Part shown: positions 17,567 through 25,771 of the stretch, in pieces | Layout of the letters: each line of letters begins with the position of its first letter | Position numbering within the stretch: position 1 is the stretch's first letter | Origin: Acidisphaera sp. S103 | GTDB taxonomy: Bacteria > Pseudomonadota > Alphaproteobacteria > Acetobacterales > Acetobacteraceae | DNA: 64,000 nucleotides | Assembly: GCF_009765975.1 (NCBI RefSeq) | Contig: NZ_LMUJ01000032.1 | Span: forward strand, 139,182 to 203,181 | Direction: 5' to 3' | Notes under the pieces: model-generated | What the model was told of the DNA's origin: nothing | Databases searched by the model: none | What the model saw: only the letters and a program-made list of their open reading frames with translations | Made by a program: the position numbers and the translations under genes

Positions 17567-18541
17567 CTACGTCCTCCAGGCCAGCAAATGCTCCGCTGCA
17601 CGCTCTATATCGAACGCCGGCCGATACGGCGTGTCGGCGATGATCCTGGCGATATCCATCGCCCCCCGGTCGTAGCCCGTGTGGCTTTCGACGTTCCACG
17701 CCTCCCCATCCCTGGCGCGACGCCACCGGAAACCGGGCAGGCGGGCCGCGACGGCCCGGCACCAATCCTCCGCCGTGGTACCTTGGCCGGTCGCCAGGTT
17801 GTAGATCGTCCGCGGCGTGGACTTCATCTCCGCCAGTGCCACCAACCCGGCGGCGATGTCGCGCGACAGCGTGTAATCCCCACGCCAGGGCGGACCCAGC
17901 ACCGCCTGGATCCCCGCCGCCGCTAAATCCAGGGTCTGCAGCATTGGCGACAGCGTATCCCGTACCCCCGTGGCGTATTCCCACGGCCCATACACCACCC
18001 CGAGACGAGCAACCGTCAGCGCTACACCCTGTGTTTCGGCGATACGAGGAAGGATCGATTCCGCTGCGAATTTTGTCAGTCCATACAGGTTCACCGGCGC
18101 CGGGCGCAGTGTATCTTCGTCCATCAGATCAACCGTCGCCGCCGAGGCGCCGTAAACCGCCCCCGAACTGGGATAGACAAACCGCTTCACGCCACAACGT
18201 GCGGCGGCCATCAGCGTTGTCACCGCGCCCTGGACATTGACCGCGACGACGGACTCCGGGTCCGCGATCTCCCGCTCGGATCCGGCGGTGATGACAGCGC
18301 AATGAATGACCGCCTCGACCGGCATTGCCGTCAGGGCGCGTGACAGATCGGCGTTCGATAATATGGTCCCGTCGATCATCGTCAGCCGCCCCGGCAACGA
18401 GGCAAAATCGCGCGCCGCGCGTTCCGGCAGCTTGATGCGGTCTAGACCGACGACATCCCGACCCGCCGCAAGCAGATGTTCCACGACGTTCAAGGCGACG
18501 AACCCCGCCGCACCGGTTACCAGTATTGCCATGCGGCCCAT
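17567..18541 (-). CDS. NAD-dependent epimerase/dehydratase family protein
   Basis: The roughly 324-residue extended SDR begins with an NAD-binding motif (ILVTGAAGFVALNV). It has the SSGAVYG serine region and the catalytic Tyr-xxx-Lys in YGLTKFAAES. Members interconvert or dehydrate nucleotide sugars, or reduce small carbonyl compounds; the specificity is unclear. ATGs at 18541 (MGRM) and 18532 are both possible and neither has a good ribosome site. The open frame continues about 380 codons upstream antisense to the next gene and is not coding there. It is divergent from the Gfo/Idh/MocA gene across 250 bp. Confidence 0.82.
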   Translation of the reverse strand: MGRMAILVTGAAGFVALNVVEHLLAAGRDVVGLDRIKLPERAARDFASLPGRLTMIDGTILSNADLSRALTAMPVEAVIHCAVITAGSEREIADPESVVAVNVQGAVTTLMAAARCGVKRFVYPSSGAVYGASAATVDLMDEDTLRPAPVNLYGLTKFAAESILPRIAETQGVALTVARLGVVYGPWEYATGVRDTLSPMLQTLDLAAAGIQAVLGPPWRGDYTLSRDIAAGLVALAEMKSTPRTIYNLATGQGTTAEDWCRAVAARLPGFRWRRARDGEAWNVESHTGYDRGAMDIARIIADTPYRPAFDIERAAEHLLAWRT

Positions 18542-18790
18542 TACACCGCCGAGCGATTGACCGTGCAAGCCAACGACCGGAGATGGTCTGCATTCAGCCG
18601 ATGAGGGTCGACGACGAGGAATTCCGCTATACCAAACAGGGTGATATCGGAACGGTTTATCGGGCGGAACATCGGCCGGCATCCGCCGTAACCGGCCGGG
18701 CGGCGAATGAAAAATTGTGGCCTTAGACCGGAGCAGATGGACCTTTCCGAACAGAAGTGACCCAGTTCGGTGGACTGGGGAGAAACTCGC

Positions 18791-19801
18791 ATGTCGCGCT
18801 TCGCTGTTGTCGGTTTGGACCATCGCCACGTCTACGATTTGACGGCCGGTTTGCTCGCCGCCGGCGCGGTCTGTGTCGGCCATGATCCGGAGACGTCGGA
18901 TCCGCGCGTGCTGGCGGGGTTTCGCAAGCGGTTTCCGGATGTCCCGGCGGTGTCGCGGGATCGGTTGCTCGATGATCCGTCGATCGACTTCATCGTGCTG
19001 GGTTCGGTGCCGCGCGATCGGGCCGCGGTGGCGATCGCTGCGATGCGCCGTGGCAAGGACGTGATGGTCGACAAGCCCGGTGTGACGACACCGGAGCAAC
19101 TCGCCGCTGTTGAGGCCGTGGTGGGTGAAACCGGGCGGATCTGGTCGGTTTCCCTGGGACGGCTGACGTCGCCTTCGATCCAGGCGGCGCTGGATGTGGC
19201 GCGATCGGGTGAACTCGGCCGGTTGGTCAGCCTGAACAGTCTGGCGCCGCATCGGTTGAACCGGGCGCTGCGTCCGGCCTGGTTCTTCGAACGTGAGGCG
19301 TACGGCGGGATCATCAACGATATCGGTGTCCACTCGATCGACCAGTTCCTGGCGTTCGCCGGCGCGTCCGAGGCGACGATCTCGGCCAGCACGATCGGGT
19401 GTTTTGGCACGCCGCCACAGGGGTTCGAGGATTTTGCCGAGATCACGCTGCGCAGCGAGACGATGACGGGAACGATGCGGTTGGATTGGTTCACGCCGGA
19501 TGGATTGCCGGACTGGGGCGATGGGCGGTTGTTCCTGGTCGGGACCGAGGGCACGCTGGAACTGCGGAAAAACCTGGACCTCGAGGGCAGGGCAGGCGGT
19601 GACCACATGTTCGTATCGAACCGGCAGCGGACACGCTATCAGAATTGCGGTGGGCTGCCGGTGACGTACTACCGTCATTTTCTTGAGGACGTCCGGGACC
19701 GCACGGGACGGATGCTGGACGGCGGACAGGTGTTCTCGGTCTGCCGGCTGGCGTTGCAGTGCCAGGCGCAGGCGGTGCGATTCGCGCCTACGCCGGCCTG
19801 A
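18791..19801 (+). CDS. Gfo/Idh/MocA family oxidoreductase
   Basis: The 336-residue NAD(P)-dependent oxidoreductase has an N-terminal Rossmann fold (FAVVGLDHRHVYDL) rather than the canonical GxGxxG. It has the family cofactor/lysine motif DKPGVTTPEQL near residues 95-105 and INDIGVHSIDQ, matching the substrate-site DxxxH helix. Members act on sugars, inositols or their derivatives. The ATG at 18791 follows GGGGAGA. The 3' end overlaps the convergent L,D-transpeptidase gene by 14 bp. The divergent epimerase may act on a related sugar, but that is only context. Confidence 0.85.
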   Translation: MSRFAVVGLDHRHVYDLTAGLLAAGAVCVGHDPETSDPRVLAGFRKRFPDVPAVSRDRLLDDPSIDFIVLGSVPRDRAAVAIAAMRRGKDVMVDKPGVTTPEQLAAVEAVVGETGRIWSVSLGRLTSPSIQAALDVARSGELGRLVSLNSLAPHRLNRALRPAWFFEREAYGGIINDIGVHSIDQFLAFAGASEATISASTIGCFGTPPQGFEDFAEITLRSETMTGTMRLDWFTPDGLPDWGDGRLFLVGTEGTLELRKNLDLEGRAGGDHMFVSNRQRTRYQNCGGLPVTYYRHFLEDVRDRTGRMLDGGQVFSVCRLALQCQAQAVRFAPTPA

Positions 19802-20282
19802 CCACCAGTTCGGTCAGTCCCATCGCCAGGACCCGTCGCAGATGATCGGGGGCGAGGGCGACGCAGCCGTCCGTGGGCGCGTAGTCGGGCCGGGCGATAT
19901 GCAGGAAGATCGCCGAACCGCGACCCGGCACGACGGGTGAGTCGTTCCACCCCAATATGCCGATGATGTCGTAAACGGTGTCGTCCCGCCACAACACTTC
20001 GGCGCTGGCGGGGAACGGCAGACGCACCGCCTGATTGTAGGACGGGTTGGACGGGTCGTCGCACCAACCGTCGTCGGGTGCGAGTGCTCGTTCGGCGACC
20101 GCGCAGATGGGCGCGGTGCCGCGATCCGGCCGGTACAGCACGTTTCGCAGCGGCAATATCCCGACAGGTGTGGCGCCGTCGCCTTCCCGCTTGTCCGCTC
20201 GGACACCGCCACGTCCCAGGGCGGCGCGGAACGTTTCGTTGTTCACGGTCAGGGTGCCGTTGGCCGTAACGATCGCACGCAT
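19788..20282 (-). CDS. L,D-transpeptidase family (YkuD domain) protein
   Basis: This compact 164-residue protein has the YkuD catalytic signature: H128 in LHIARPDYAPTDGC and the nucleophile C140 in TDGCVAL, with G replaced by D in the usual SxGC. No signal peptide or membrane segment is visible at the N-terminus (MRAIVTANGTLTVNN), unusual for an enzyme of the periplasmic wall. Short YkuD proteins of this type are common in alphaproteobacteria. They may cross-link peptidoglycan or attach proteins to it, but this one's location needs checking. Confidence 0.82.
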   Translation of the reverse strand: MRAIVTANGTLTVNNETFRAALGRGGVRADKREGDGATPVGILPLRNVLYRPDRGTAPICAVAERALAPDDGWCDDPSNPSYNQAVRLPFPASAEVLWRDDTVYDIIGILGWNDSPVVPGRGSAIFLHIARPDYAPTDGCVALAPDHLRRVLAMGLTELVVRPA

Positions 20283-20360
20283 GGCTCAGGGGTCCTCCGG
20301 TCACGATTTTCATATCCGACGGAGTGGTTCTACGCTCAATCCATTCAATGGAGGAAACCA

Positions 20361-20909
20361 ATGGCTCGCGTTCCGTATCTCGAACCGTCCGACCTCGCGC
20401 CCGAGGACCAGGATCTGCTGAAGCGCCCGATCTGGCTGTTCAAGGCCTTGGTCAATTCGCCCAAGGCGGCTCGGGCGTTCTCCGGGCTGGGTGGCTATAT
20501 CCGGTATGGCAGCAAGCTGGACCCGAGGCTGCGCGAACTGGCGATCCTGCAGGTCGGCTGGCTGGCTCGGTCGCCGTATGAGTGGTCGCATCACGTCAAG
20601 CTGGGGCATGATTTCGGTGTCAGCGATGACGATGTGCAGGCGTTGATCGACGATACGGCCGGGAAGGCGACCAGCCTCGATCCGCTGTCGAAACTGGTGC
20701 TGAAGGCGGCGCGGGAGATGACGAAGGACGGCGCGATGGCCGAGGCGACGTTCGCGGCGCTGCAAACCGAGCTGGGCAACGAACTGGTGGTGGATCTGAC
20801 GCTGACGATCGGGTTCTACAACGCCGTGGTGCGCGTGCTGGGGACGTTGCAGATCGATGTGGAGCCGGATTATCAGCCGTATCTGGACCGGTTTCCGTTG
20901 CCGGTGTGA
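20361..20909 (+). CDS. Carboxymuconolactone decarboxylase (AhpD-like) family protein
   Basis: The 182-residue helical protein matches the CMD/AhpD-like fold, with LRELAILQVGWLARSPYEWSHH carrying the conserved Glu and His pair. The redox CxxC of AhpD is absent; no cysteine is present at all, so it cannot be a thiol peroxidase and is closer to the gamma-CMD-like group. GGAGGAAA precedes the ATG at 20361. It is divergent from the L,D-transpeptidase gene with a 78-bp spacer. Substrate unknown. Confidence 0.85.
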   Translation: MARVPYLEPSDLAPEDQDLLKRPIWLFKALVNSPKAARAFSGLGGYIRYGSKLDPRLRELAILQVGWLARSPYEWSHHVKLGHDFGVSDDDVQALIDDTAGKATSLDPLSKLVLKAAREMTKDGAMAEATFAALQTELGNELVVDLTLTIGFYNAVVRVLGTLQIDVEPDYQPYLDRFPLPV

Positions 20910-21142
20910 CCGGTCGGCTGCGGGAGGGGCGTCGGCTGACTCGCTTGTTGTTGGACTTCGCCCAAGCTTCTCGGAATGGCAGGTTCGGGGCGCCAGACCG
21001 GGATATTTGGGCGCGGTCTCTCCCATCGATATGGCCGGCTAAATAGAAACGCTCCATTGGTTGTCCGCGTTCGGAGGGATTCATGGTTCGTTAATATCCG
21101 CAGCGTAAGACCTTTCGGCGTCGGCGCGGACGCTTAGGCAGG

Positions 21143-21185
21143 TTTTATAAGGCGGATTAGCGGGATGAAGGTGGATGAAGGGGAT
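21143..21185 (+). repeat. Left terminal inverted repeat of the GxxExxY module
   Basis: The arm begins TTTTATAAGGCGGATTAG and continues as iterated GGNGGATGAA-like units. It matches the reverse complement of 21569-21611 over almost its full length with a few substitutions and short gaps. The GxxExxY start codon at 21165 lies inside it. Confidence 0.85.
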
Positions 21186-21557
21186 TTGCGGTTTTGGGCG
21201 CCGGTGACCGAGCGGGTTATTGGGTGTGCTTTTCGGGTTGCCAATGCGCTCGGTCATGGGTTCGTTGAGAAGGTTTATGAGAATGCCCTGGCGCATGAGA
21301 TGCGAAAAGCCGGGCTTGGTGTGGTGCAGCAGCGGGGGATCGTGGTCTTTTATGACGACGTGATTGTTGGCGAATATACCGCCGACTTGCTGGTCGAGGA
21401 TCAGGTTATCGTTGAACTCAAAGTTGTGGGCGCGCTGAGCGATGTGCATGTCCCGCAATGCCGGAATTATTTGCGGGCGACCGGCAAGCCGTTGTGTCTG
21501 CTGATCAATTTTGGCCAGCCCAAAGTCGAAATTCGCCGCATCACCGCCGGGGCCTGA
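21165..21557 (+). CDS. GxxExxY protein (PDDEXK-fold nuclease-like)
   Basis: The 130-residue protein has the family-defining G32-F-V-E35-K-V-Y38. It also has a PD-(D/E)xK-like core: E70-YTAD74 and, ten residues later, E84-L-K86. The C-terminal part (VPQCRNYLRATGKPLCLLINFG) is typical of the family (TIGR04256/PDDEXK_3). The biological role of the family is unknown. The first residues (MKVDEGD) are encoded by the left inverted repeat and the right repeat begins 11 bp after the stop. A second, core-deleted copy lies at 43427-43687. Confidence 0.9.
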   Translation: MKVDEGDLRFWAPVTERVIGCAFRVANALGHGFVEKVYENALAHEMRKAGLGVVQQRGIVVFYDDVIVGEYTADLLVEDQVIVELKVVGALSDVHVPQCRNYLRATGKPLCLLINFGQPKVEIRRITAGA

Positions 21558-21568
21558 TTGCGAGCGTC

Positions 21569-21611
21569 ATCCCTTTCATCCCCCCCTTATCCCGCTTAAT
21601 CCGCCTTAAAA
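21569..21611 (-). repeat. Right terminal inverted repeat of the GxxExxY module
   Basis: On the minus strand it reads TTTTAAGGCGGATTAAGCG followed by GGATAAGG and GGATGAAAGG units, mirroring 21143-21185. It begins 11 bp after the GxxExxY stop codon. Confidence 0.85.
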
Positions 21612-21692
21612 GAGAGGTGCCTTGGCCGGGCACACTGCTTCGGGCGTCCCGGTCGTGACGGTATCGGAGAGTCGGTGTCACGGGGCTTGGTG

Positions 21693-22397
21693 TTAGCCCG
21701 GTCTGGCGGGGCTTGCGCGGCTGTTTGTGGGCAATTCGTGGCTGGCCAAACTCGATCTGGCTATGGCTTCGTGGACGGTTTGGCCTGTTTCATCGGATCG
21801 CTGGTTCCAGGGTTGGTTGCTCAGCCAGGTCTCAAAAGCCGCGTCCTGAGAATTTAGGTCGTCTTCTGAGACGTGGTGTTCAATCCTGGGGTCCGGGTTC
21901 GTTGTTAGTGCCGGTTCGGGCCACGCCGCCTGATGGGGTCCAGCATCCGGATTCACCACCCCCAGCATTGAGCGTTCGGCGATATGCTGGGCCCATGCGT
22001 CCTGGTTGGCCGCGCCCTCGATCGCCTCCCGCTTCTGGCGCACCGCCTGGACCCGCATCAGGCGTGCGTGCGCGGACAGCGATGTCCGCACCATTGATCC
22101 GTATTGGGCGTTCAGGCGCATCACCAATTGGATGTCATCGGCGTTCTGACGGATCAGGCGCAACATCTCCTCGGCCTGGGCACGAGCGGCGATGCATTGG
22201 GCGGCGAGATCGGCTTCGTTCGCGTTGACCGGCAGCAGCGCCGCCACCTTGGCGATGGCGGCGTGGTTTCTGGTGCGCAGCGCTGCGGGCGTGTCATCGA
22301 GCGGCGGCGGCAACAAGTCGGTGAGGGTATAGACAAGCTGGTAATACAGGTGCGTGGCGAGATCGATGGTCTGAGGCGGCTGGGAAAAGGTTTCCAT
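21693..22397 (-). CDS. Hypothetical protein, helical, 234 residues
   Basis: I do not recognise a named family. The protein starts METFSQPPQTIDLATHLYYQL, with a mainly helical, charged first 130 residues rich in Ala, Arg, Gln and Glu that contain a possible coiled coil (residues 65-125). A low-complexity, Pro/Ser/Asn-rich C-terminus follows. No signal peptide or membrane segment is seen. The ATG at 22397 is preceded by AT-rich DNA. Codon usage looks like a real gene: the frame is long and the other frames are broken. It lies between the GxxExxY module and a membrane-protein gene facing the other way. Confidence 0.65.
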   Translation of the reverse strand: METFSQPPQTIDLATHLYYQLVYTLTDLLPPPLDDTPAALRTRNHAAIAKVAALLPVNANEADLAAQCIAARAQAEEMLRLIRQNADDIQLVMRLNAQYGSMVRTSLSAHARLMRVQAVRQKREAIEGAANQDAWAQHIAERSMLGVVNPDAGPHQAAWPEPALTTNPDPRIEHHVSEDDLNSQDAAFETWLSNQPWNQRSDETGQTVHEAIARSSLASHELPTNSRASPARPG

Positions 22398-22612
22398 TCC
22401 TTAGTGATAGATTAATATAGGAAATAAGTCAAGATTTGTTGATGCTGTTCTGGTCCGGTTCATCGAGTGAATATGGGCTGCGCCAGTTTTCCGTGGCTTG
22501 TCGCGGGCCGAAGCCTCCTCGTACAACGCTAGTAAAAACGGGAGGGCACGGTGATTGGTTGATCTGCAGCGAACGGATTGCGATCATCCCTCCTCCACTA
22601 CCGGTCTTCGTT

Positions 22613-23407
22613 ATGCTCGACCAAGTTCTGAACTCGTTGACTGACTTCAGCCTGGTGCTTTTCGGTGCGCTGGTTGCCGCGGCTCTGTTTGTCTCCAACG
22701 AGATCGGATACCGGATTGGCATGCATCGCGCGCAGCGCCGGCCCGCCGGGGAACAAGAGCACATCGGAATCGGCACGATTACCGCCGGCATGTTGGGGCT
22801 GCTGGCATTCACCCTCAGCCTGACGATCAATATCGCGCAAAACCGCTACGAGGCCCGACGGAGTCTTGTCCTGCAGGAAGCCAATTCCGTGCAGACAGCC
22901 TGGCTGCGATCGAAGCTGATCGGGGGTGAACGAGGTCCACCGATCACGGCGATGATCGAAGAGTTTGCCAAAGTGCAACTGGCCTATGTCAGCACGAACC
23001 GGTTTGAGGACGAAGCGGGGCTGATCGCCCGCAAGACAGCGTTAGAGGCGCAGATCTGGCACGCAATGCAGGTCCTGAGCCATGAGCAGCCGACCACCAC
23101 GTCGGGCCTGGCCTTGGCACTGACCGAGATGTTCAGTGCCGCGCGGGCGGAGCGGTTTGCTTTTGCCAGCCAGGTGCCGGCCGACCTGACATGGATGTTG
23201 ATGGGCGGGTCGATGTTGGCGATCGGCGCACTGGGCTACCATCTGAGGGCGTCGGGGAGCCGGCATATCGTGCTGACATCGCTCCTGCTGGTCATGTGGG
23301 CGGGCGGTATCGTGCTGATTGCCGACCTCAACCGCCCGCGGATCGGGGCGATCAGAGTGGATCCTGCCCCGCTGAGATGGACCGTTGAAGATTTTTCCGC
23401 ACTGTAG
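22613..23407 (+). CDS. DUF4239-like (bestrophin-like) membrane protein
   Basis: The 264-residue protein has an N-terminal membrane helix (LVLFGALVAAALFVSNEIGY), a second at about 60-80 (GTITAGMLGLLAFTLSLTIN), a soluble helical middle (85-185), and two C-terminal helices (WMLMGGSMLAIGALGYHL and HIVLTSLLLVMWAGGIVLIA). The sequence FTLSLTINIAQNRYEARR just after helix 2 is typical of the bestrophin-like DUF4239 group, whose function is unknown. The ATG at 22613 was chosen because the open frame upstream (from 22436) encodes no recognisable extension. Confidence 0.78.
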   Translation: MLDQVLNSLTDFSLVLFGALVAAALFVSNEIGYRIGMHRAQRRPAGEQEHIGIGTITAGMLGLLAFTLSLTINIAQNRYEARRSLVLQEANSVQTAWLRSKLIGGERGPPITAMIEEFAKVQLAYVSTNRFEDEAGLIARKTALEAQIWHAMQVLSHEQPTTTSGLALALTEMFSAARAERFAFASQVPADLTWMLMGGSMLAIGALGYHLRASGSRHIVLTSLLLVMWAGGIVLIADLNRPRIGAIRVDPAPLRWTVEDFSAL

Positions 23408-23466
23408 GGCGGGCTCCGTGAGCCGACGCGAATGGAAACCACTCTAACTGCCGCGGCCGGCTACCC

Positions 23467-23558
23467 CGTCATGCCGACGGGGCGGCATCTAGGCCTTTTG
23501 CCCTCCTAACTAAAGGCGTGGATGGTGGGCCTTCGCCCACCATGACGGCGGGAGAGAC
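23467..23558. repeat. Intergenic palindromic repeat, second copy of the 6193-type element
   Basis: It begins CGTCATGCCG, contains AGGCCTTTTG, TAAAGGCGTGGATGG and the arm GGTGGGC/GCCCACC, and ends in CATGACGG. This is the same order as 6193-6274. Its right arm is the first unit of the tandem array that follows. Confidence 0.65.
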
Positions 23559-23709
23559 GGTGGGCCTTCGCCCACCATGACGGCGCGAGAGACGGTGGGC
23601 CTTCGCCCACCATGACGGCGAGAGAGACGATGGGCCTTCGCTCACCATGACCGCGCGAGAGACGATGGGCCTTCGCTCACCATGACCGCGCGAGAGACGA
23701 TGGGCCTTC
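23524..23709. repeat. Tandem array of a 35-bp hairpin unit, about 5.3 copies
   Basis: Units start at 23524, 23559, 23594, 23629 and 23664, with a partial at 23699. Each holds a perfect or near-perfect stem (GGTGGGC-CTTC-GCCCACC in the first three, GATGGGC with GCTCACC in the last two), then ATGACGGCG and GAGAGAC. The last partial unit abuts the stop codon of the minus-strand amidohydrolase gene. No unique spacers exist, so it is not a CRISPR array. Confidence 0.92.
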
Positions 23710-23710
23710 C

Positions 23711-24955
23711 TCACAGACTCCGATTTGCCCGAGCGACCACGGCCTCGAACAATACCTGGCAGCCTGCTTCGGCTTCCTCTGGTTCGATGCTCTCGGCTTC
23801 GTTGTGTGACAGGCCGTCCTTGCAGGGGGTGAAGATCATCGCCGTCGGGACGTGGCGCGCGACGTAGACTGCGTCGTGGCCGGCGCCGGAGACGATCTCG
23901 CGGGTGCTGTAGCCGAGCCTGGCGGCGCCTTGGCGGACCAGGTCGACGCAGGACGGGTCGAAGGGTTGGGCGGGAATCTTGAACAGTGTGGTCAGTTCCA
24001 GCTTTATCCCGCAGGCGTCGGCGATGGCCTGCGCGGCCGGCGGGAACTCGGCGTCAAGAACATCGACTTCCGCATCCGAGGGGTGGCGGAATTCGATCGA
24101 GAAACGGACCTCGCCCGGCACTACGTTGCGGCTGTTGGGGGAGACGAGCAATTGGCCGACGGTTCCGCGGCCATCTTCGCCGCGTGCGCGCATCATGCGG
24201 TCGACGAGGTCGATGATGCGGGCGGCGCAGACCAGGGCGTCCTTGCGGGTGGAGGGGGGCGTGGTTCCGGCGTGGCTGTCTTGTCCGATCGTCACCGCAT
24301 CGTACCAGACCTGGGACTGGGCGCCGGTCACGATACCGATCTGCCTAGCCTCGCGTTCCAGGATCGGTCCTTGCTCGATGTGGAGTTCGAAATAGGCATC
24401 GGCCTTGAAGGGGGAGGCCGGCTCCGGTCCCCGGTAGCCGATTCCGTCCAATGCAGTGGCCACAGATACGCCTTCGGTGTCGGTCAGCCCGTAGGCTTTT
24501 TCCAGTCCGAACACGCCGGCCCAGACGCCGGAGCCCATCAGGCTGTGGCCGAAGCGGCTGCCTTCCTCATCCGTCCAGTTGATCAGTTCCAGGGGGGCTT
24601 CGGTGACGACGTCCAGGTCGTTCAGGCTGCGCATGACCTCCAGACCCGCCAGCACGCCCAGCGCGCCGTCGAATTTGCCGCCGCTTGGCTGGCTGTCCAG
24701 GTGGCTGCCGAACAGCACCGGCGCCCGCGACGGGTCGCGTCCTGGCCGGCGGGCGAACATGTTGCCGATCGCGTCCACCCGGACGGTCAGGCCTAGTGCC
24801 CGACATTCGGTGCGGAATTTGTCGCGTCCGCGTTTGTCGACGTCAGTCAGGGTCAGCCGGCGCACGCCGCCTTTCGCTGTTGCGCCGATCTCGGCGTATC
24901 CCATCAGGGTGTCCCAGAGGCGCTTGCCGTCAATTCGCAGGTTTGTTTGTGTCAT
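23711..24955 (-). CDS. Zn-dependent M20-family hydrolase (allantoate amidohydrolase / N-carbamoyl-L-amino acid hydrolase type)
   Basis: The 414-residue protein has the M20 di-zinc ligands and signatures of the carbamoylase/ureidase subfamily: FGSHLDSQPSGGKFDGALG, NWTDEEGSRFG, ELHIEQGP, GQDSHAGTTP in the dimerisation domain, and SGAGHDAVYVA near the C-terminus. It probably opens an N-carbamoyl or ureido compound. The ATG at 24955 (MTQTNLRIDG) is where homology starts; the longer frame is antisense to the aldolase gene. It is divergent from the class II aldolase gene with only 45 bp between starts. The 35-bp hairpin array begins right at its stop. Confidence 0.9.
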   Translation of the reverse strand: MTQTNLRIDGKRLWDTLMGYAEIGATAKGGVRRLTLTDVDKRGRDKFRTECRALGLTVRVDAIGNMFARRPGRDPSRAPVLFGSHLDSQPSGGKFDGALGVLAGLEVMRSLNDLDVVTEAPLELINWTDEEGSRFGHSLMGSGVWAGVFGLEKAYGLTDTEGVSVATALDGIGYRGPEPASPFKADAYFELHIEQGPILEREARQIGIVTGAQSQVWYDAVTIGQDSHAGTTPPSTRKDALVCAARIIDLVDRMMRARGEDGRGTVGQLLVSPNSRNVVPGEVRFSIEFRHPSDAEVDVLDAEFPPAAQAIADACGIKLELTTLFKIPAQPFDPSCVDLVRQGAARLGYSTREIVSGAGHDAVYVARHVPTAMIFTPCKDGLSHNEAESIEPEEAEAGCQVLFEAVVARANRSL

Positions 24956-25000
24956 CGCGGCATCTTGCTCAGTGGCCGGCTTCCTGCAAGCCTGCATGTC

Positions 25001-25771
25001 ATGAACACACCTTCGATCATGCGAAATGGCGACCTGGACAGCCCCGATGTCTGGCAGGCGCGTGTCGATCTTGCCGCCTGTTTCCGAGCGGCTGCGCGGA
25101 TGGGGCTTAGCGAGGGCATCTGCAACCATTTGTCCTTCATGGTGCCCGGCCGGGACGATTTGTTCCTGGTCAACCCCGATGGCTGGTCGTTCGCGGAGAT
25201 CACCGCCTCCCGCCTGTTGGTCTGCGATTTTCATCGCAATGTCATTGCCGGGGACGGGGTGCCGGAGGACACCGCTTTCTACATCCACGCCCGCCTGCAT
25301 GCGCGTTTGCCGCGCGCCCGCGCCGCGTTCCACACCCACATGCCGAACGCCACGGCGCTGACGATGGTGGAGGGCGATCCGCTGATCTGGGCCGGGCAGA
25401 GTGCGCTGAAATTCTACGGCCGCACGGTGGTGGACGACGCCTATAACGGCCTGGCGCTGGACGAATCGGAGGGTGATCGTATCGCTGCCAGCGTCGGCGA
25501 CGCCGACATCGTGTTCATGAAGCACCACGGTGTGCTGGTCCTGGCGCCCAGCATCGCCAAGGCCTGGGACGATTTGTATTATCTCGAACGTGCCTGTGAG
25601 GTGCAGCGGCTGGCGCAATCCACCGGCCGGCTGGTCGTGCCGGTTCCGGTTCACATCGCCGAGGCGACGGCGGAGCAGATGCGGCATGAAGGCGGACGGG
25701 ATTCGCCGAAACTGCATTTGGACAGTATCAAGCGGCAACTCGATCGCGACGCGCCGGAGTATCGCCAGTGA
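25001..25771 (+). CDS. Class II aldolase/adducin family protein
   Basis: This 256-residue protein has the zinc-binding histidines of the FucA/AraD/adducin fold: H111 and H113 in FHTHMPNATA, and H175/H176 in KHHGVLVL. The usual CNHLS and NPDGWSFAEI motifs of adducin-type members are present. Members are aldolases, epimerases or decarboxylases of sugar phosphates and hydroxy acids; this one is uncharacterised. The ATG at 25001 is preferred to 24947, which would overlap the divergent start. Its stop overlaps the following lipoprotein GTG as GTGA, so at least three genes appear to be co-transcribed. Confidence 0.87.
   Translation: MNTPSIMRNGDLDSPDVWQARVDLAACFRAAARMGLSEGICNHLSFMVPGRDDLFLVNPDGWSFAEITASRLLVCDFHRNVIAGDGVPEDTAFYIHARLHARLPRARAAFHTHMPNATALTMVEGDPLIWAGQSALKFYGRTVVDDAYNGLALDESEGDRIAASVGDADIVFMKHHGVLVLAPSIAKAWDDLYYLERACEVQRLAQSTGRLVVPVPVHIAEATAEQMRHEGGRDSPKLHLDSIKRQLDRDAPEYRQ

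Larger units (their letters stand above)
21044..21625. mobile_element. GxxExxY module, intact copy (candidate non-autonomous element)
   Basis: This unit of about 580 bp is related along its length to 43293-43753. It comprises a leader of about 100 bp starting ATAGAAAC, a 43-bp left repeat, one GxxExxY gene and a 43-bp inverted right repeat. The shared homology covers non-coding flanks as well as the gene, as expected of a copied DNA unit rather than a plain paralog. No transposase is present and no clear target-site duplication is visible. That it is mobile is inference. Confidence 0.55.

Noticed and set aside
23524-23709. CRISPR array
   Set aside because: The 35-bp units are contiguous with no unique spacers, each has an internal stem, and no cas genes are nearby.
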